Positions 1-6,649 of a stretch of 7,314 bases of DNA are shown here, piece by piece. Within the stretch, counting starts at the first letter, position 1. Every line of letters begins with the position of its first letter. Source of the DNA: Burkholderiales bacterium (lineage in GTDB: Bacteria; Pseudomonadota; Gammaproteobacteria; Burkholderiales; JAEUOS01); assembly GCA_947456845.1 (NCBI GenBank), contig CANGUJ010000190.1, positions 1 through 7,314 of the forward strand. The letters run 5' to 3'. Under the pieces are notes generated by a model, which was not told the origin of the DNA, did not search any database, and saw only the letters and a list, made by a program, of their open reading frames with translations. A program made the translations under genes and the position numbers.

Positions 1-274
1 CCATGCCCCGGGTGCCGAGGTGTCCCTCGGCCAGGCGCCGGGCTGCCTGCTGGCCGTCGGCCTGGGTGAGGCCCCGTTGCTCCGGCAGGCGACCTTCAGC
101 ATCTGGACCAGCGCCGCCGCCATGGATGCGTATGCGCGCCGCGGCGCCCATCAGGCCGCGATCCGCGCGGCTGGGGCCGGCAGCTATTTCGCCGAGTCGA
201 TGTTCGTGCGCTTCGTGCCCTACGACGCGCATGGCACCTGGCACGGCCGTGCCGTCAGCCTGGCCGCAACGTGA
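1..274 (+). CDS. crtA: Spheroidene monooxygenase CrtA, C-terminal fragment (5' end outside window)
   Basis: CrtA is the acyclic carotenoid 2-ketolase that, with oxygen, converts spheroidene to spheroidenone and can act on the ends of related carotenoids such as spirilloxanthin. Only about the last 90 residues are present; codons run from position 2 and the frame is open to the left edge. The recognisable family tail is visible: GEAPLLRQATFSIWTS, then AAMDAYARRGAHQAAIRAA, then a FAESMFVRFVPYD segment followed by GTWHG close to the end. In known CrtA proteins this tail follows a longer N-terminal domain, so the true start lies outside. An internal ATG at position 9 is in another frame and is not a start for this product. 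The TGA stop (272-274) overlaps the GTG start of crtD by four bases (GTGA), which suggests translational coupling. What is seen is the motif match; the substrate is inferred from the family and from the adjacent crtD and crtC. Confidence 0.88.
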   Translation, partial: HAPGAEVSLGQAPGCLLAVGLGEAPLLRQATFSIWTSAAAMDAYARRGAHQAAIRAAGAGSYFAESMFVRFVPYDAHGTWHGRAVSLAAT

Positions 275-1833
275 GCAGCGCGCGCGTGGTCGTCGTCGGC
301 GCCGGCGTGGGCGGCCTGGTCGCCGCCCTGCTTCTGGCGCGGCGCGGCCTGGCCGTGACGCTGGTGGAAAAGGCGCCATCACCCGGCGGCAAGATGCGCC
401 GGGTGATGGCCGCCGGTGCCGGTATCGATGCCGGGCCGACGGTGTTCACGATGCGCTGGATCTTCGACGCCATCTTCGCCGAGGCCGGCGAGCGTCTCGA
501 GTCGCACCTGCGGCTTGCGCCCCTGTCGGTACTGGCGCGCCACGCCTGGGAGGGTGACGCGCGGCTCGACCTGCATGCCGACGCGCGCGCGTCGGCGGAG
601 GCCATCGGACAGTTTGCCGGCGCAGAAGAGGCGCGGCGCTTCACCGGGTTCTGCGCGCAGGCCAGGCGCGTCTACAACGCGCTGGAGGGGCCTTACATCC
701 GCTCGTCCCGCCCGACCCTGCTGGGCATGATGGGCGGCCTCGGGCCGCGCGGCCTTGCCACCCTGGCCGGGCTGGGCCCGTTCGCGAGCCTGTGGGGCTC
801 CCTGGCGCGCCACTTTCGCGATGCGCGGCTGCAGCAGTTGTTCGGCCGCTATGCCACCTATTGCGGTTCGTCGCCGTTCGCCGCGCCGGCCACGCTGATG
901 CTGGTGGCGCAGGTCGAGATGGACGGCGTGTGGTGCGTCGACGGCGGCATGGCGGCGGTGGCGGCGGCGCTTGCCGCGCTCGCGCAGCGCAACGGCGTCG
1001 TGATCCGCTACGCGGCGCCCTGCGCGGAAATCCTGGTGCGCGGTGGTCGCGCCTGCGGCGTGCGCCTTGCCGGCGGCGAGCAGATCGACGCCGACGCGGT
1101 GGTGTTCAATGGCGATGTGGCGGCGCTCGCCGAGGGACTTGCAGGCGCGCCCGCCAGCGCGGCGGTGCCGCCGACGCCGCGCGCCGGGCGCTCACTGTCG
1201 GCGCTGACATGGGCCATCCATGCGCGCACCGCCGGGTTCCCGCTGCTGCGGCACAACGTGTTTTTCACCTCGGATTACGCGTCCGAATTTCGTGACATTT
1301 TCACGCACGGCCGCCTGCCGCGCGCCGGCACGGTCTATGTCTGCGCACAGGATCGTGCCGACCAGGGCGACCATGACGGCTCCGCCGAGCGGCTCCTGTG
1401 CCTGGTCAATGCGCCCGCCAACGGCGACGCCGAAGCCGACGATCGCGAGGAAATACTTCGATGCGAACAAGCCAGCTTTTCCCTGCTGCAGAGGGCGGGA
1501 CTGTCGATAGATCGCCACCCGCAGAACACGGTGCTGACCGGACCGCGGCAGTTCGGGAAACTGTTTCCGGCCACCGGGGGGGCGCTGTACGGCCAGGCTT
1601 CGCACGGCTGGATGGCATCGTTCCGTCGGTCCGGGGCGACGAGCCGGCTGCCGGGGTTGTACCTGGCGGGGGGCAGCGTGCATCCGGGTCCGGGCGTGCC
1701 GATGGCGGCCATGTCCGGCCGGCTGGCGGCCGCGACGCTGATGGGGCACCTCGATTCGACCAGCCGGTCCAGGACGGTGGTTATCTCTGGTGGTATATCG
1801 ACGCGCTCAGCGACGACGGCAGGCACGGGCTGA
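271..1833 (+). CDS. crtD: Hydroxyneurosporene/methoxyneurosporene desaturase CrtD
   Basis: CrtD is a CrtI-family FAD-dependent desaturase that introduces the C-3,4 double bond into 1-hydroxy or 1-methoxy carotenoids on the way to spheroidene or spirilloxanthin. The 520-residue product starts with the dinucleotide-binding motif GAGVGG at residues 10-15, followed by VTLVEKAPSPGGKMR. The diagnostic CrtD C-terminal block is present: LFPATGGALYGQASHGW, then GLYLAGGSVHPGPGVPMAAM at about residues 462-481. The GTG start is chosen because the FAD motif begins only ten residues in; no Shine-Dalgarno is apparent, and the GTGA overlap with the crtA stop suggests coupling. The last roughly 30 residues (after about position 1740) are Ser/Thr/Gly-rich and not typical of the family. 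They lie where the other frame encodes conserved CrtC sequence, so this tail is probably a passive extension. CrtD rather than CrtI is preferred from the C-terminal signature, the neighbouring crtA and crtC, and a separate clear crtI in the window. Confidence 0.93.
   Translation: MSSARVVVVGAGVGGLVAALLLARRGLAVTLVEKAPSPGGKMRRVMAAGAGIDAGPTVFTMRWIFDAIFAEAGERLESHLRLAPLSVLARHAWEGDARLDLHADARASAEAIGQFAGAEEARRFTGFCAQARRVYNALEGPYIRSSRPTLLGMMGGLGPRGLATLAGLGPFASLWGSLARHFRDARLQQLFGRYATYCGSSPFAAPATLMLVAQVEMDGVWCVDGGMAAVAAALAALAQRNGVVIRYAAPCAEILVRGGRACGVRLAGGEQIDADAVVFNGDVAALAEGLAGAPASAAVPPTPRAGRSLSALTWAIHARTAGFPLLRHNVFFTSDYASEFRDIFTHGRLPRAGTVYVCAQDRADQGDHDGSAERLLCLVNAPANGDAEADDREEILRCEQASFSLLQRAGLSIDRHPQNTVLTGPRQFGKLFPATGGALYGQASHGWMASFRRSGATSRLPGLYLAGGSVHPGPGVPMAAMSGRLAAATLMGHLDSTSRSRTVVISGGISTRSATTAGTG
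1447..1453 (+). promoter_or_regulatory. Putative ribosome binding site for crtC inside crtD
   Basis: GAGGAAA lies seven bases before the ATG at 1461, good Shine-Dalgarno match and spacing, although it is embedded in the crtD coding sequence. It is the main reason for choosing 1461 as the crtC start. From there to the conserved CrtC core I read every in-frame codon and found no other ATG, GTG or TTG. Confidence 0.5.
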
Positions 1834-2672
1834 CCATCATCGCCTTCGTCGGCAGCGTCTTCTCGCCGTACTACGCCTGGGCCCTGGGCCGCGGCCGGGC
1901 CCGGGCCGAAGATTTTTGCGCGCTCAACGTGGCGCTGTACGGCACACGGCGCCGATGGACCATGACCGAGCGCGGGCGCGCGAGCATCAGCCGCGACGCG
2001 GGCAGCTTTTGCATCGGCCCCAGCGCGATCCGGTGGACCGGCAGCCATCTGGAGATCGGCATCGACGAGATCAACGTGCCGTGGCCCGCGCGCGTGCGCG
2101 GCACGGTGCGGGTGTACCCCGAGGGCTTGTCGCGCTTCTGCGCCCCGCTGGACGACCTGGGCAGGCATCGCTGGGGCCCGATCGCGCCCTGTGCGCGGGT
2201 CGAGGCGTCGTTCGACAAGCCCGGGGTGTCCTGGCAGGGCACGGCCTACCTGGACTCCAACGAGGGCGACGAGCCGATCGACATCCCGTTCGCGGACTGG
2301 GACTGGGCACGTGCGCGCTTTGCTGACGGCAGCACGGGGGTGATCTACGATGTGCGGCAAAAGCACGGCGCGGACCGCCTGCTGGCCCTGCAGTTCAAGC
2401 CGACCGGCGAAGCAACGGCGTTCGAGGCGCCGGCCCGGCAGGGCCTGCCATCGAGCCTTTGGCGGGTCAGGCGCACCATGCGCAGCGACGCGGGCAGCGC
2501 GCCGCGCATCGTGCACACCCTCGAGGATGCCCCGTTCTACGTGCGCTCGGTGGTCGAGTCTGGAATGCGCGGTGAACGCGTGACGGCGTTCCACGAGACG
2601 CTGAACGTGCCGCGTCTTGCCTCGCCCCTGGTGAAAATGATGCTGCCGTTCCGGATGCCGCGCCGGGCTTGA
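1461..2672 (+). CDS. crtC: Carotenoid 1,2-hydratase (hydroxyneurosporene synthase) CrtC
   Basis: CrtC adds water across the terminal C-1,2 double bond of neurosporene or lycopene without a cofactor, giving the 1-hydroxy carotenoids used by CrtD and CrtF. The conserved core begins around 1755 with FDQPVQDGGYLWWYIDAL, followed by SDDG and TIIAFVGSVFSPYYAW. Downstream come NVALYG, HRWGPIAPCARVEASF, AYLDSNEGDEPIDIPF and DWDWARARF. The core belongs to the AttH/CrtC-like beta-barrel family. Starting at ATG 1461 gives 403 residues (about 44 kDa); from memory this fits the size reported for Rubrivivax and Thiocapsa CrtC, while Rhodobacter CrtC is about 281. The first roughly 95 residues are Arg/Gly/Pro/Ala-rich and look like a by-product of the crtD frame. 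A CTG at 1830, overlapping the crtD stop as CTGA, would give 280 residues but would lose the GGYLWWY segment. The gene identity is secure; the start is not. The overlap with crtD (1461-1833) implies tightly linked expression. Confidence 0.9.
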   Translation: MRTSQLFPAAEGGTVDRSPPAEHGADRTAAVRETVSGHRGGAVRPGFARLDGIVPSVRGDEPAAGVVPGGGQRASGSGRADGGHVRPAGGRDADGAPRFDQPVQDGGYLWWYIDALSDDGRHGLTIIAFVGSVFSPYYAWALGRGRARAEDFCALNVALYGTRRRWTMTERGRASISRDAGSFCIGPSAIRWTGSHLEIGIDEINVPWPARVRGTVRVYPEGLSRFCAPLDDLGRHRWGPIAPCARVEASFDKPGVSWQGTAYLDSNEGDEPIDIPFADWDWARARFADGSTGVIYDVRQKHGADRLLALQFKPTGEATAFEAPARQGLPSSLWRVRRTMRSDAGSAPRIVHTLEDAPFYVRSVVESGMRGERVTAFHETLNVPRLASPLVKMMLPFRMPRRA

Positions 2673-2691
2673 GGCCCATGCGGGGCCGCGA

Positions 2692-2709
2692 GGGCCGTCC
2701 GCACGGCCC
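2692..2709 (+). terminator. GC-rich hairpin just after crtC, possible terminator
   Basis: GGGCCGT, a four-base loop CCGC, then ACGGCCC form a perfect 7-bp stem 19 bases after the crtC stop, in the convergent spacer between crtC and crtB. No T-tract follows on either strand, so it does not meet the classic intrinsic-terminator pattern. It may instead pause polymerase, aid Rho-dependent ending or stabilise the 3' end of the transcript. Confidence 0.4.
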
Positions 2710-2719
2710 GCCCTCCACG

Positions 2720-2741
2720 ACCCGGGCCTCACGGCCCGGGT
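2720..2741 (-). terminator. GC-rich hairpin spanning the crtB stop codon
   Basis: ACCCGGGC at 2720-2727 pairs with GCCCGGGT at 2734-2741 to form a perfect 8-bp stem with a six-base loop. The crtB stop codon (2729-2731 on the minus strand) lies in the loop. Being symmetric, it could form in transcripts from either side of this convergent junction. There is no T-tract, so termination activity is only a suggestion; coding constraint on the last crtB codons may explain part of the symmetry. Confidence 0.35.
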
Positions 2742-3817
2742 AGGCGTCCATAGACCGCGTTGTTGCGATCGCGCTCTTCCAAGCGCATGAACAGGGCGAT
2801 CACCCAGCTGATCCGGTCGTCGAGGCTGCGCCGCGGCGGAGGTCCGGCGCGTTCGCCCTGTGCGCGGCGGTCATGCGCGGTCACCGCGTCGATCATGAAC
2901 TGCACTTCGGGCAGTGCGGCGAGGTCGCGCTGGCGGCGCGGCAGGTTGGCCAGGGCCAGCGCGCGGACCAGCAGGGCGATCTTGCGGCGTCCGCCCACGA
3001 CAGCGCGCCGGCTCACCGAGTCCAGCCTGGCGCGTTCGAGTTCTCGCCCGATCTCGGCGTAGACCAGGCGCGCGCCCATGATGGCGGGCCGGCAATCATG
3101 GCGCAGCGCGCCTATGCCCTGCTCGGCGCGCTTGTAGAGCAGGTCCGCGGCCTCGAGCAGGCGGGCCACCACGCCGGCAAGCGCGTCGCAAAATACCGGC
3201 GCGCGCAGCCAGGCGTCGGGGTCGATGCCCGCCTCGCGCATCCACGACAGGGGCAGGTAGAGGCGGCCGGCGCGCGCGTCCTCGCCGACGTCGCGGGCGA
3301 TGTTGGTCAATTGCATGGCCACGCCAAGGTCGCAGGCCCGCGCGAGCGCCTCCTGCGAGCGCGCACCCATGATGAGCGCCATCATCGCCCCTACGGTGCC
3401 GGCCACGCGCGCCGCGTAGTCGTAGAGCGCGGAAAGGGTTTCGTAGCGCCGCCCCGCGGTGTCCCATTCGAAACCCTCGACCAGTGCCAGCGGCAGGGCG
3501 CTCGGTATGCCGTGGCGGCGCACGACGGCAGCGAACGCGCGGTCGGCCGCGATGTCCGCCGGCGTGCCGGCGTAGATGCGCCCGAGGCGGTGCTTGAGGG
3601 CGTCGACCGCGCCGGCGGTATTGGCGGCCAGATCGATGGCGTCATCGGCCAGCCGGCAGAAGGCGTACAGCGCAATCGACGGCGCGCGCACGCGCGCAGG
3701 CAGTATCCGCGAGGCGGCGAAGAAGGATTTCGAGCCGCCGCGCATGAGCGACTCGCAGTCGGCGAGGTCGTCGCGGCGGCTGCCGCTCGCGGCTTCAGCG
3801 TGCGAAGGATTTGGCAT
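2729..3817 (-). CDS. crtB: 15-cis-phytoene synthase CrtB
   Basis: CrtB joins two geranylgeranyl diphosphate molecules head to head to make phytoene, the first committed carotenoid step, probably at the inner membrane surface. The 362-residue product shows the squalene/phytoene synthase fold markers. GGSKSFFAASRILP is at about residues 27-40 and YAFCRLADDAIDLAAN carries the first aspartate-rich motif DDAID at 58-62. The second magnesium-diphosphate binding motif, NIARDVGEDARAGRLYLP, starts at residue 172. The length is close to that usual for bacterial CrtB. The start ATG lies inside the end of crtI (23-base overlap), with no obvious Shine-Dalgarno, so translation probably depends on ribosomes finishing crtI. 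The first roughly 15 residues are not conserved, but the next in-frame ATG (residue 25) would cut into the conserved N-terminus. The crtI-crtB pairing is the usual arrangement in purple bacteria. The stop faces crtC across a 56-base convergent spacer. Confidence 0.96.
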   Translation of the reverse strand: MPNPSHAEAASGSRRDDLADCESLMRGGSKSFFAASRILPARVRAPSIALYAFCRLADDAIDLAANTAGAVDALKHRLGRIYAGTPADIAADRAFAAVVRRHGIPSALPLALVEGFEWDTAGRRYETLSALYDYAARVAGTVGAMMALIMGARSQEALARACDLGVAMQLTNIARDVGEDARAGRLYLPLSWMREAGIDPDAWLRAPVFCDALAGVVARLLEAADLLYKRAEQGIGALRHDCRPAIMGARLVYAEIGRELERARLDSVSRRAVVGGRRKIALLVRALALANLPRRQRDLAALPEVQFMIDAVTAHDRRAQGERAGPPPRRSLDDRISWVIALFMRLEERDRNNAVYGRLPGP

Positions 3818-5327
3818 CTGGGAGTACCGTTTCTAGGGCTTTGGCGGAGGACAGCACGCCGGGAATGCCGGCGCCGGGATGGGTGCCGGCGCCGACCATG
3901 AAGAGGCCCGCGACGTCTTCGCTGCGGTTGTGCGGCCGAAACCAGGCGCTTTGCAGCAGATGGGGCTCAAGCCCGAATGCCGCACCCTTGTAGGACAGCA
4001 GGCGGTCATGGAAGTCCTGCGGCGTGGTGACGAAAGACGTGGCGAGATGCGCCTCGAAACCCGGCAGCACGGTGGCATCGAGCCGGCGCGCGATGGCCTG
4101 GCGGTAGGTTTCCGCCCGGCTGGACCAATCGGTGCCGCTGTCCAGGTGCGGCACGGGCGAGAGCACGTAGAAGGTGTCGCAGCCCGGCGGCCCCATCGCC
4201 GGGTCGGTGGCGGTCGGCCGGTGCAGGTAGAGGCTGAAATCGTCCGCCAGGACATGCCGGTTGAAGATGTCACCGAGCAATTCGCGGTAGCGCGGCCCGA
4301 GTACCATCATGTGGTGGGGAACCTGCGGATACTGCTTGCGTGTGCCGAAGTACCAGACGAACAGGCTCATGGAATGACGGCCGCGCTCGATGCGGCGATC
4401 GGTCCAGTGGCGGCGGTGTTGCGGCGCGACCAGGTGCCGGTAGGTCCAGGAGGTGTCCGCGTTGGAAACCACGATGTCGGCGGCGATGTGCTCGCCGTCG
4501 GCCAGGCGCACGCCGGTGGCGCGCCCGTTCTCCACCGTGATTTGGCGGACCTCGGTATTGCAGCGAATGGTCGATCCCTGCGACCTGATCAGCCCGGCCA
4601 GGCCGCTGACCAGGGTGCCGGTGCCGCCCATGGGCCAGTGCACGCCCCATTTGCGTTCCAGCGAGGTGATGAGGCTGTAGACGCAGGTGACCGACAGCGG
4701 ATTGCCGCCGATCAACAGGGGGTGAAAGCTCATCACGATGCGCAACTTGGGGTTCTTCAGGTAGGAGGACACCATGGCGTGGATCGTGCGCCAGGCGCGC
4801 ATCTTCATCATCGCCGGCAGCGCGCGCATGAGGTCGCCGATGGAGTCGAAGGCGACCGCGCCCAGGCCCTCGAAGCCGAGCCGGTAGCAGCGTTCGGCCT
4901 CGTCCAGAAAGCGCTCGTATCCCGGCAGGTCTTCAGGCGCGAAGCGCGCCACCTCGGCGCGCATGGCGCGGGCGTCGCTGTTGTAGTCGAACCAGCTGCC
5001 ATCGTCGAAGCGGATGCGATAGAAGGGGTCGAGCGCACGCATGTCGATGTCGTCGGCCATGCGGCGCCCGCACAGGGACCAGAGCTCCTCCAGCAGCTGC
5101 GGCGCGGTTACGATGGTCGGGCCCGCGTCGAAGGTGAAGCCGTCGCGCCGGTGCACGTAGGCGCGCCCGCCGGGGGCATCGAGTTTTTCGAGCACGGTGA
5201 CGCGGTAGCCGCGCGCGGCCAGGCGGATCGCTGCGGCGAGGCCGCCGAATCCGCTGCCGATCACCACCGCATGCGCCCGGCCGTTGTGCAGCAGGGCGGC
5301 GGGTACGTCCGGAACGGAGCGTGTCAT
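3795..5327 (-). CDS. crtI: Phytoene desaturase CrtI
   Basis: CrtI is the FAD-dependent membrane-associated desaturase that converts phytoene stepwise to neurosporene (three steps) or lycopene (four steps). The chosen start gives 510 residues, normal for the family. The N-terminal dinucleotide-binding motif is VVIGSGFGGLAAAIRLA (GSGFGG at about 24-29), then VLEKLDAPGGRAYV and GFTFDAGPTIVT. The middle has FHPLLIGGNPLSVTCVYSLI and KWGVHWPMGGTGTLV. The C-terminus has GLFMVGAGTHPGAGIPGV at about 474-491. The frame is open to an ATG at 5366, but the ATG at 5327 is preferred: it overlaps the bchO stop as TGATG, has GAAAGGA eight bases upstream, and precedes the FAD motif by about 23 residues. It differs from CrtD in the window by its THPGAGIPGV ending. 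Whether it performs three or four desaturations cannot be read from the sequence; the Rubrivivax enzyme is known to do both. Confidence 0.96.
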   Translation of the reverse strand: MTRSVPDVPAALLHNGRAHAVVIGSGFGGLAAAIRLAARGYRVTVLEKLDAPGGRAYVHRRDGFTFDAGPTIVTAPQLLEELWSLCGRRMADDIDMRALDPFYRIRFDDGSWFDYNSDARAMRAEVARFAPEDLPGYERFLDEAERCYRLGFEGLGAVAFDSIGDLMRALPAMMKMRAWRTIHAMVSSYLKNPKLRIVMSFHPLLIGGNPLSVTCVYSLITSLERKWGVHWPMGGTGTLVSGLAGLIRSQGSTIRCNTEVRQITVENGRATGVRLADGEHIAADIVVSNADTSWTYRHLVAPQHRRHWTDRRIERGRHSMSLFVWYFGTRKQYPQVPHHMMVLGPRYRELLGDIFNRHVLADDFSLYLHRPTATDPAMGPPGCDTFYVLSPVPHLDSGTDWSSRAETYRQAIARRLDATVLPGFEAHLATSFVTTPQDFHDRLLSYKGAAFGLEPHLLQSAWFRPHNRSEDVAGLFMVGAGTHPGAGIPGVLSSAKALETVLPDAKSFAR

Positions 5328-6307
5328 CAGGCATGTCCTTTCGGGTGGGCACTCGTGGTTTGCCATGCGCCCTGTCCGCGCGCCCAGCGCAGTACCAGGG
5401 CGGCGACGCGGCGCGGCGCCTCCTCGTGCGCCAGATGGCCAAGCCCCGCCAGACGCACGGACCGCGCGCGCGGGATGCGGCCGGCCAGGGCGCGCGCCTG
5501 TTCAGGCGGCACGGTGCGGTCGTTGTCCGCCGCGGCCAGCAGCATCGGCGCGGACATGCGCGGCAATGCCGGTCCGAGCGCGGCCAGGTTCCAGCCCGCC
5601 ATCATGGCAAGCGCCGCTTGCACATGCGCCGGGTTGCGCGCCAGGCGGGCGTAGAACGCGGCGCCGTCGCCGTCGAGCACCGAACCGGTTTCCGCGAGCA
5701 GTCGTTCGACCAGCGGCGATGCGGCGGCCTGCCGGGCGAACAATCCGGGCACTTGCGGAATGCGCGCCAGGACCCTGGCCACCGGCGGAAAAACGACGCC
5801 AGGCAGGCCCGGTAGCGGTAGCAAGGCGCCGTTGATGCTGACGAGGCTGCAGTCGGCGAGACGGCCGTCCAGGTTCATGCGCGCCAGGATGGCGGCGCCG
5901 GCGGAATGCCCCACGGCGAGGGCCGGCCGCATCTTGAGGGCCTCCAGCAGGTCCGCCACGGCGGCCGCGAACGCGGCGAGCGAGTAGCGTCCCGCCGCGC
6001 TCGCCTGGGTGAAGGCATGTCCGGGCAGGTCCGGCGCGACCACGGTGAAGTGGCGCGCCAGGAGCGGTGCGAGTCCGCGCCACGAATGGGTGGAGGAGCC
6101 GGTGCCATGGAGCAGAAGCAGGCAGGGGCCGCGTCCCATGATCTGCACATGCCATACCAGCGACGCGGCGCCGACAAAGCGGCTGCTGGCGCGATTCGGC
6201 CAGTCGCGACCGTCGCGATCCCACACCAGCCGCGGCGGGACCGCGGTCATGCGCAGCGGTGAAAAGCGCGCGCTGCCCACACCGGTATTTTCCATGTCGC
6301 GGGTCAT
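5327..6307 (-). CDS. bchO: Alpha/beta-hydrolase BchO, putative magnesium chelatase accessory protein
   Basis: BchO belongs to the alpha/beta-hydrolase superfamily and is linked genetically to magnesium insertion into protoporphyrin IX; its chemical reaction is not established. The 326-residue product has the BchO-like opening LVWDRDGRDWPNRASSRFV (about 28-45) and then WHVQIMGRGPCLLLLHGTGS with an oxyanion-hole HG. DLPGHAFT follows, and the nucleophile elbow is GHSAG with Ser135. A likely acid is in AAADNDRTVPP (Asp261 or 263), and the probable histidine is in GLGHLAHEEAP (about 291). The visible triad suggests hydrolase competence. The start is uncertain: ATG 6307 is six bases after the upstream stop, but ATGs at 6295 and 6250 are in frame and the family homology only begins near residue 24; none has a clear Shine-Dalgarno. 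In many phototrophs bchO sits beside bchI and bchD, whereas here it lies between a bchP-linked membrane gene and crtI. A generic lipase is less likely given the N-terminal signature and location. Confidence 0.88.
   Translation of the reverse strand: MTRDMENTGVGSARFSPLRMTAVPPRLVWDRDGRDWPNRASSRFVGAASLVWHVQIMGRGPCLLLLHGTGSSTHSWRGLAPLLARHFTVVAPDLPGHAFTQASAAGRYSLAAFAAAVADLLEALKMRPALAVGHSAGAAILARMNLDGRLADCSLVSINGALLPLPGLPGVVFPPVARVLARIPQVPGLFARQAAASPLVERLLAETGSVLDGDGAAFYARLARNPAHVQAALAMMAGWNLAALGPALPRMSAPMLLAAADNDRTVPPEQARALAGRIPRARSVRLAGLGHLAHEEAPRRVAALVLRWARGQGAWQTTSAHPKGHA
5336..5342 (-). promoter_or_regulatory. Ribosome binding site deciding the crtI start
   Basis: On the minus strand GAAAGGA lies eight bases before the ATG at 5327, inside the last codons of bchO. 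It favours that start over the in-frame ATG at 5366, and it lets crtI be translated partly independently of bchO although the genes share a TGATG junction. Confidence 0.65.
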
Positions 6308-6313
6308 GCCGGG

Positions 6314-6583
6314 TCAGCCGCGCCAGCGGCGCCGGAGATCGGCAAGATGCGCCGCGAGCGAGGCCAGCATGCATGCGCCCACCATGGTCCATTCGGCACC
6401 CGAGGCCGCCAGCCGCAGGGCCAGGATGACGCATGCGCCGGAGAGCAGGTTGGGCAGCAGGTCGGCCGCGCGGATGCCGCGACCGGTCCACGCCGTGTAG
6501 GCCAGGAGGACGGCGCATTCGAGCACGGTGATGACCAGGATGATGTCGACCAGGCGCGTGGTGTCGAGGAAATGGCTGGTCAT
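6314..6583 (-). CDS. Small three-helix membrane protein of unknown function between bchP and bchO
   Basis: I do not recognise this family with confidence. The 89-residue product is mostly hydrophobic and shows three probable membrane segments, at about residues 11-32 (LVDIILVITVLECAVLLAYT), 42-60 (LLPNLLSGACVILALRLAA) and 65-80 (WTMVGACMLASLAAHL). It ends in a basic tail DLRRRWRG, which suggests a cytoplasmic C-terminus and, with three helices, a periplasmic N-terminus. The ATG at 6583 has GGAG six bases upstream, so translation looks genuine. It lies 67 bases after the bchP stop and six bases before the chosen bchO start, so it is probably co-transcribed with both. No cysteine pairs or histidine ligands typical of pigment binding are evident, only two separated cysteines within helices. 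A role in pigment synthesis or photosystem assembly is inferred from context alone. Confidence 0.75.
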   Translation of the reverse strand: MTSHFLDTTRLVDIILVITVLECAVLLAYTAWTGRGIRAADLLPNLLSGACVILALRLAASGAEWTMVGACMLASLAAHLADLRRRWRG

Positions 6584-6629
6584 CGCGGGCTCCGGCTTGC
6601 GTGCGCGTGCCGCGGTTGCGTGGAGGGCC

Positions 6630-6649
6630 CCGGCCGCCTGCCCGGCCGG
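6630..6649 (-). other. GC-rich hairpin directly after the bchP stop
   Basis: CCGGCCG at 6630-6636 pairs with CGGCCGG at 6643-6649 (7-bp stem, six-base loop), starting two bases downstream of the bchP stop on the minus strand. There is no T-tract. It may be a weak terminator, or a 3'-end stabiliser that lowers expression of the downstream genes relative to bchP. The rest of the 67-base gap (6584-6650) shows only the Shine-Dalgarno of the small membrane protein gene. Confidence 0.35.

Noticed and set aside
1668..1674. G GGG GGC heptamer in the crtD frame, a possible -1 frameshift site that would lead into the crtC frame (also a run of seven G at 1576-1582)
   Set aside because: The frame relation is right for a CrtD-CrtC fusion, but the shift would remove the conserved CrtD block HPGPGVPMAAM. 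Such G runs are expected in GC-rich coding DNA, and an independent crtC start with a ribosome binding site is available.
1335..2732. Long open frame on the minus strand antisense to crtD and crtC (465 codons)
   Set aside because: No recognisable domain; it lies opposite conserved crtC and the conserved end of crtD, and its composition is typical of an antisense shadow.
2873..3901. Open frame on the plus strand antisense to crtB (342 codons)
   Set aside because: It is opposite a clear phytoene synthase with both aspartate-rich motifs, and shows no motif or convincing ribosome binding site of its own.
5328..5366. Upstream in-frame ATG at 5366 as the crtI start
   Set aside because: It would add 13 residues encoded inside bchO with no homology to CrtI, and the downstream ATG at 5327 has both the TGATG junction and a well-spaced GAAAGGA.
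3879..5654. Long open frame on the plus strand antisense to crtI and bchO (591 codons)
   Set aside because: It is a shadow of real genes in GC-rich DNA: no family motifs, Arg/Gly/Ala-rich composition, and it is opposite well-conserved crtI.
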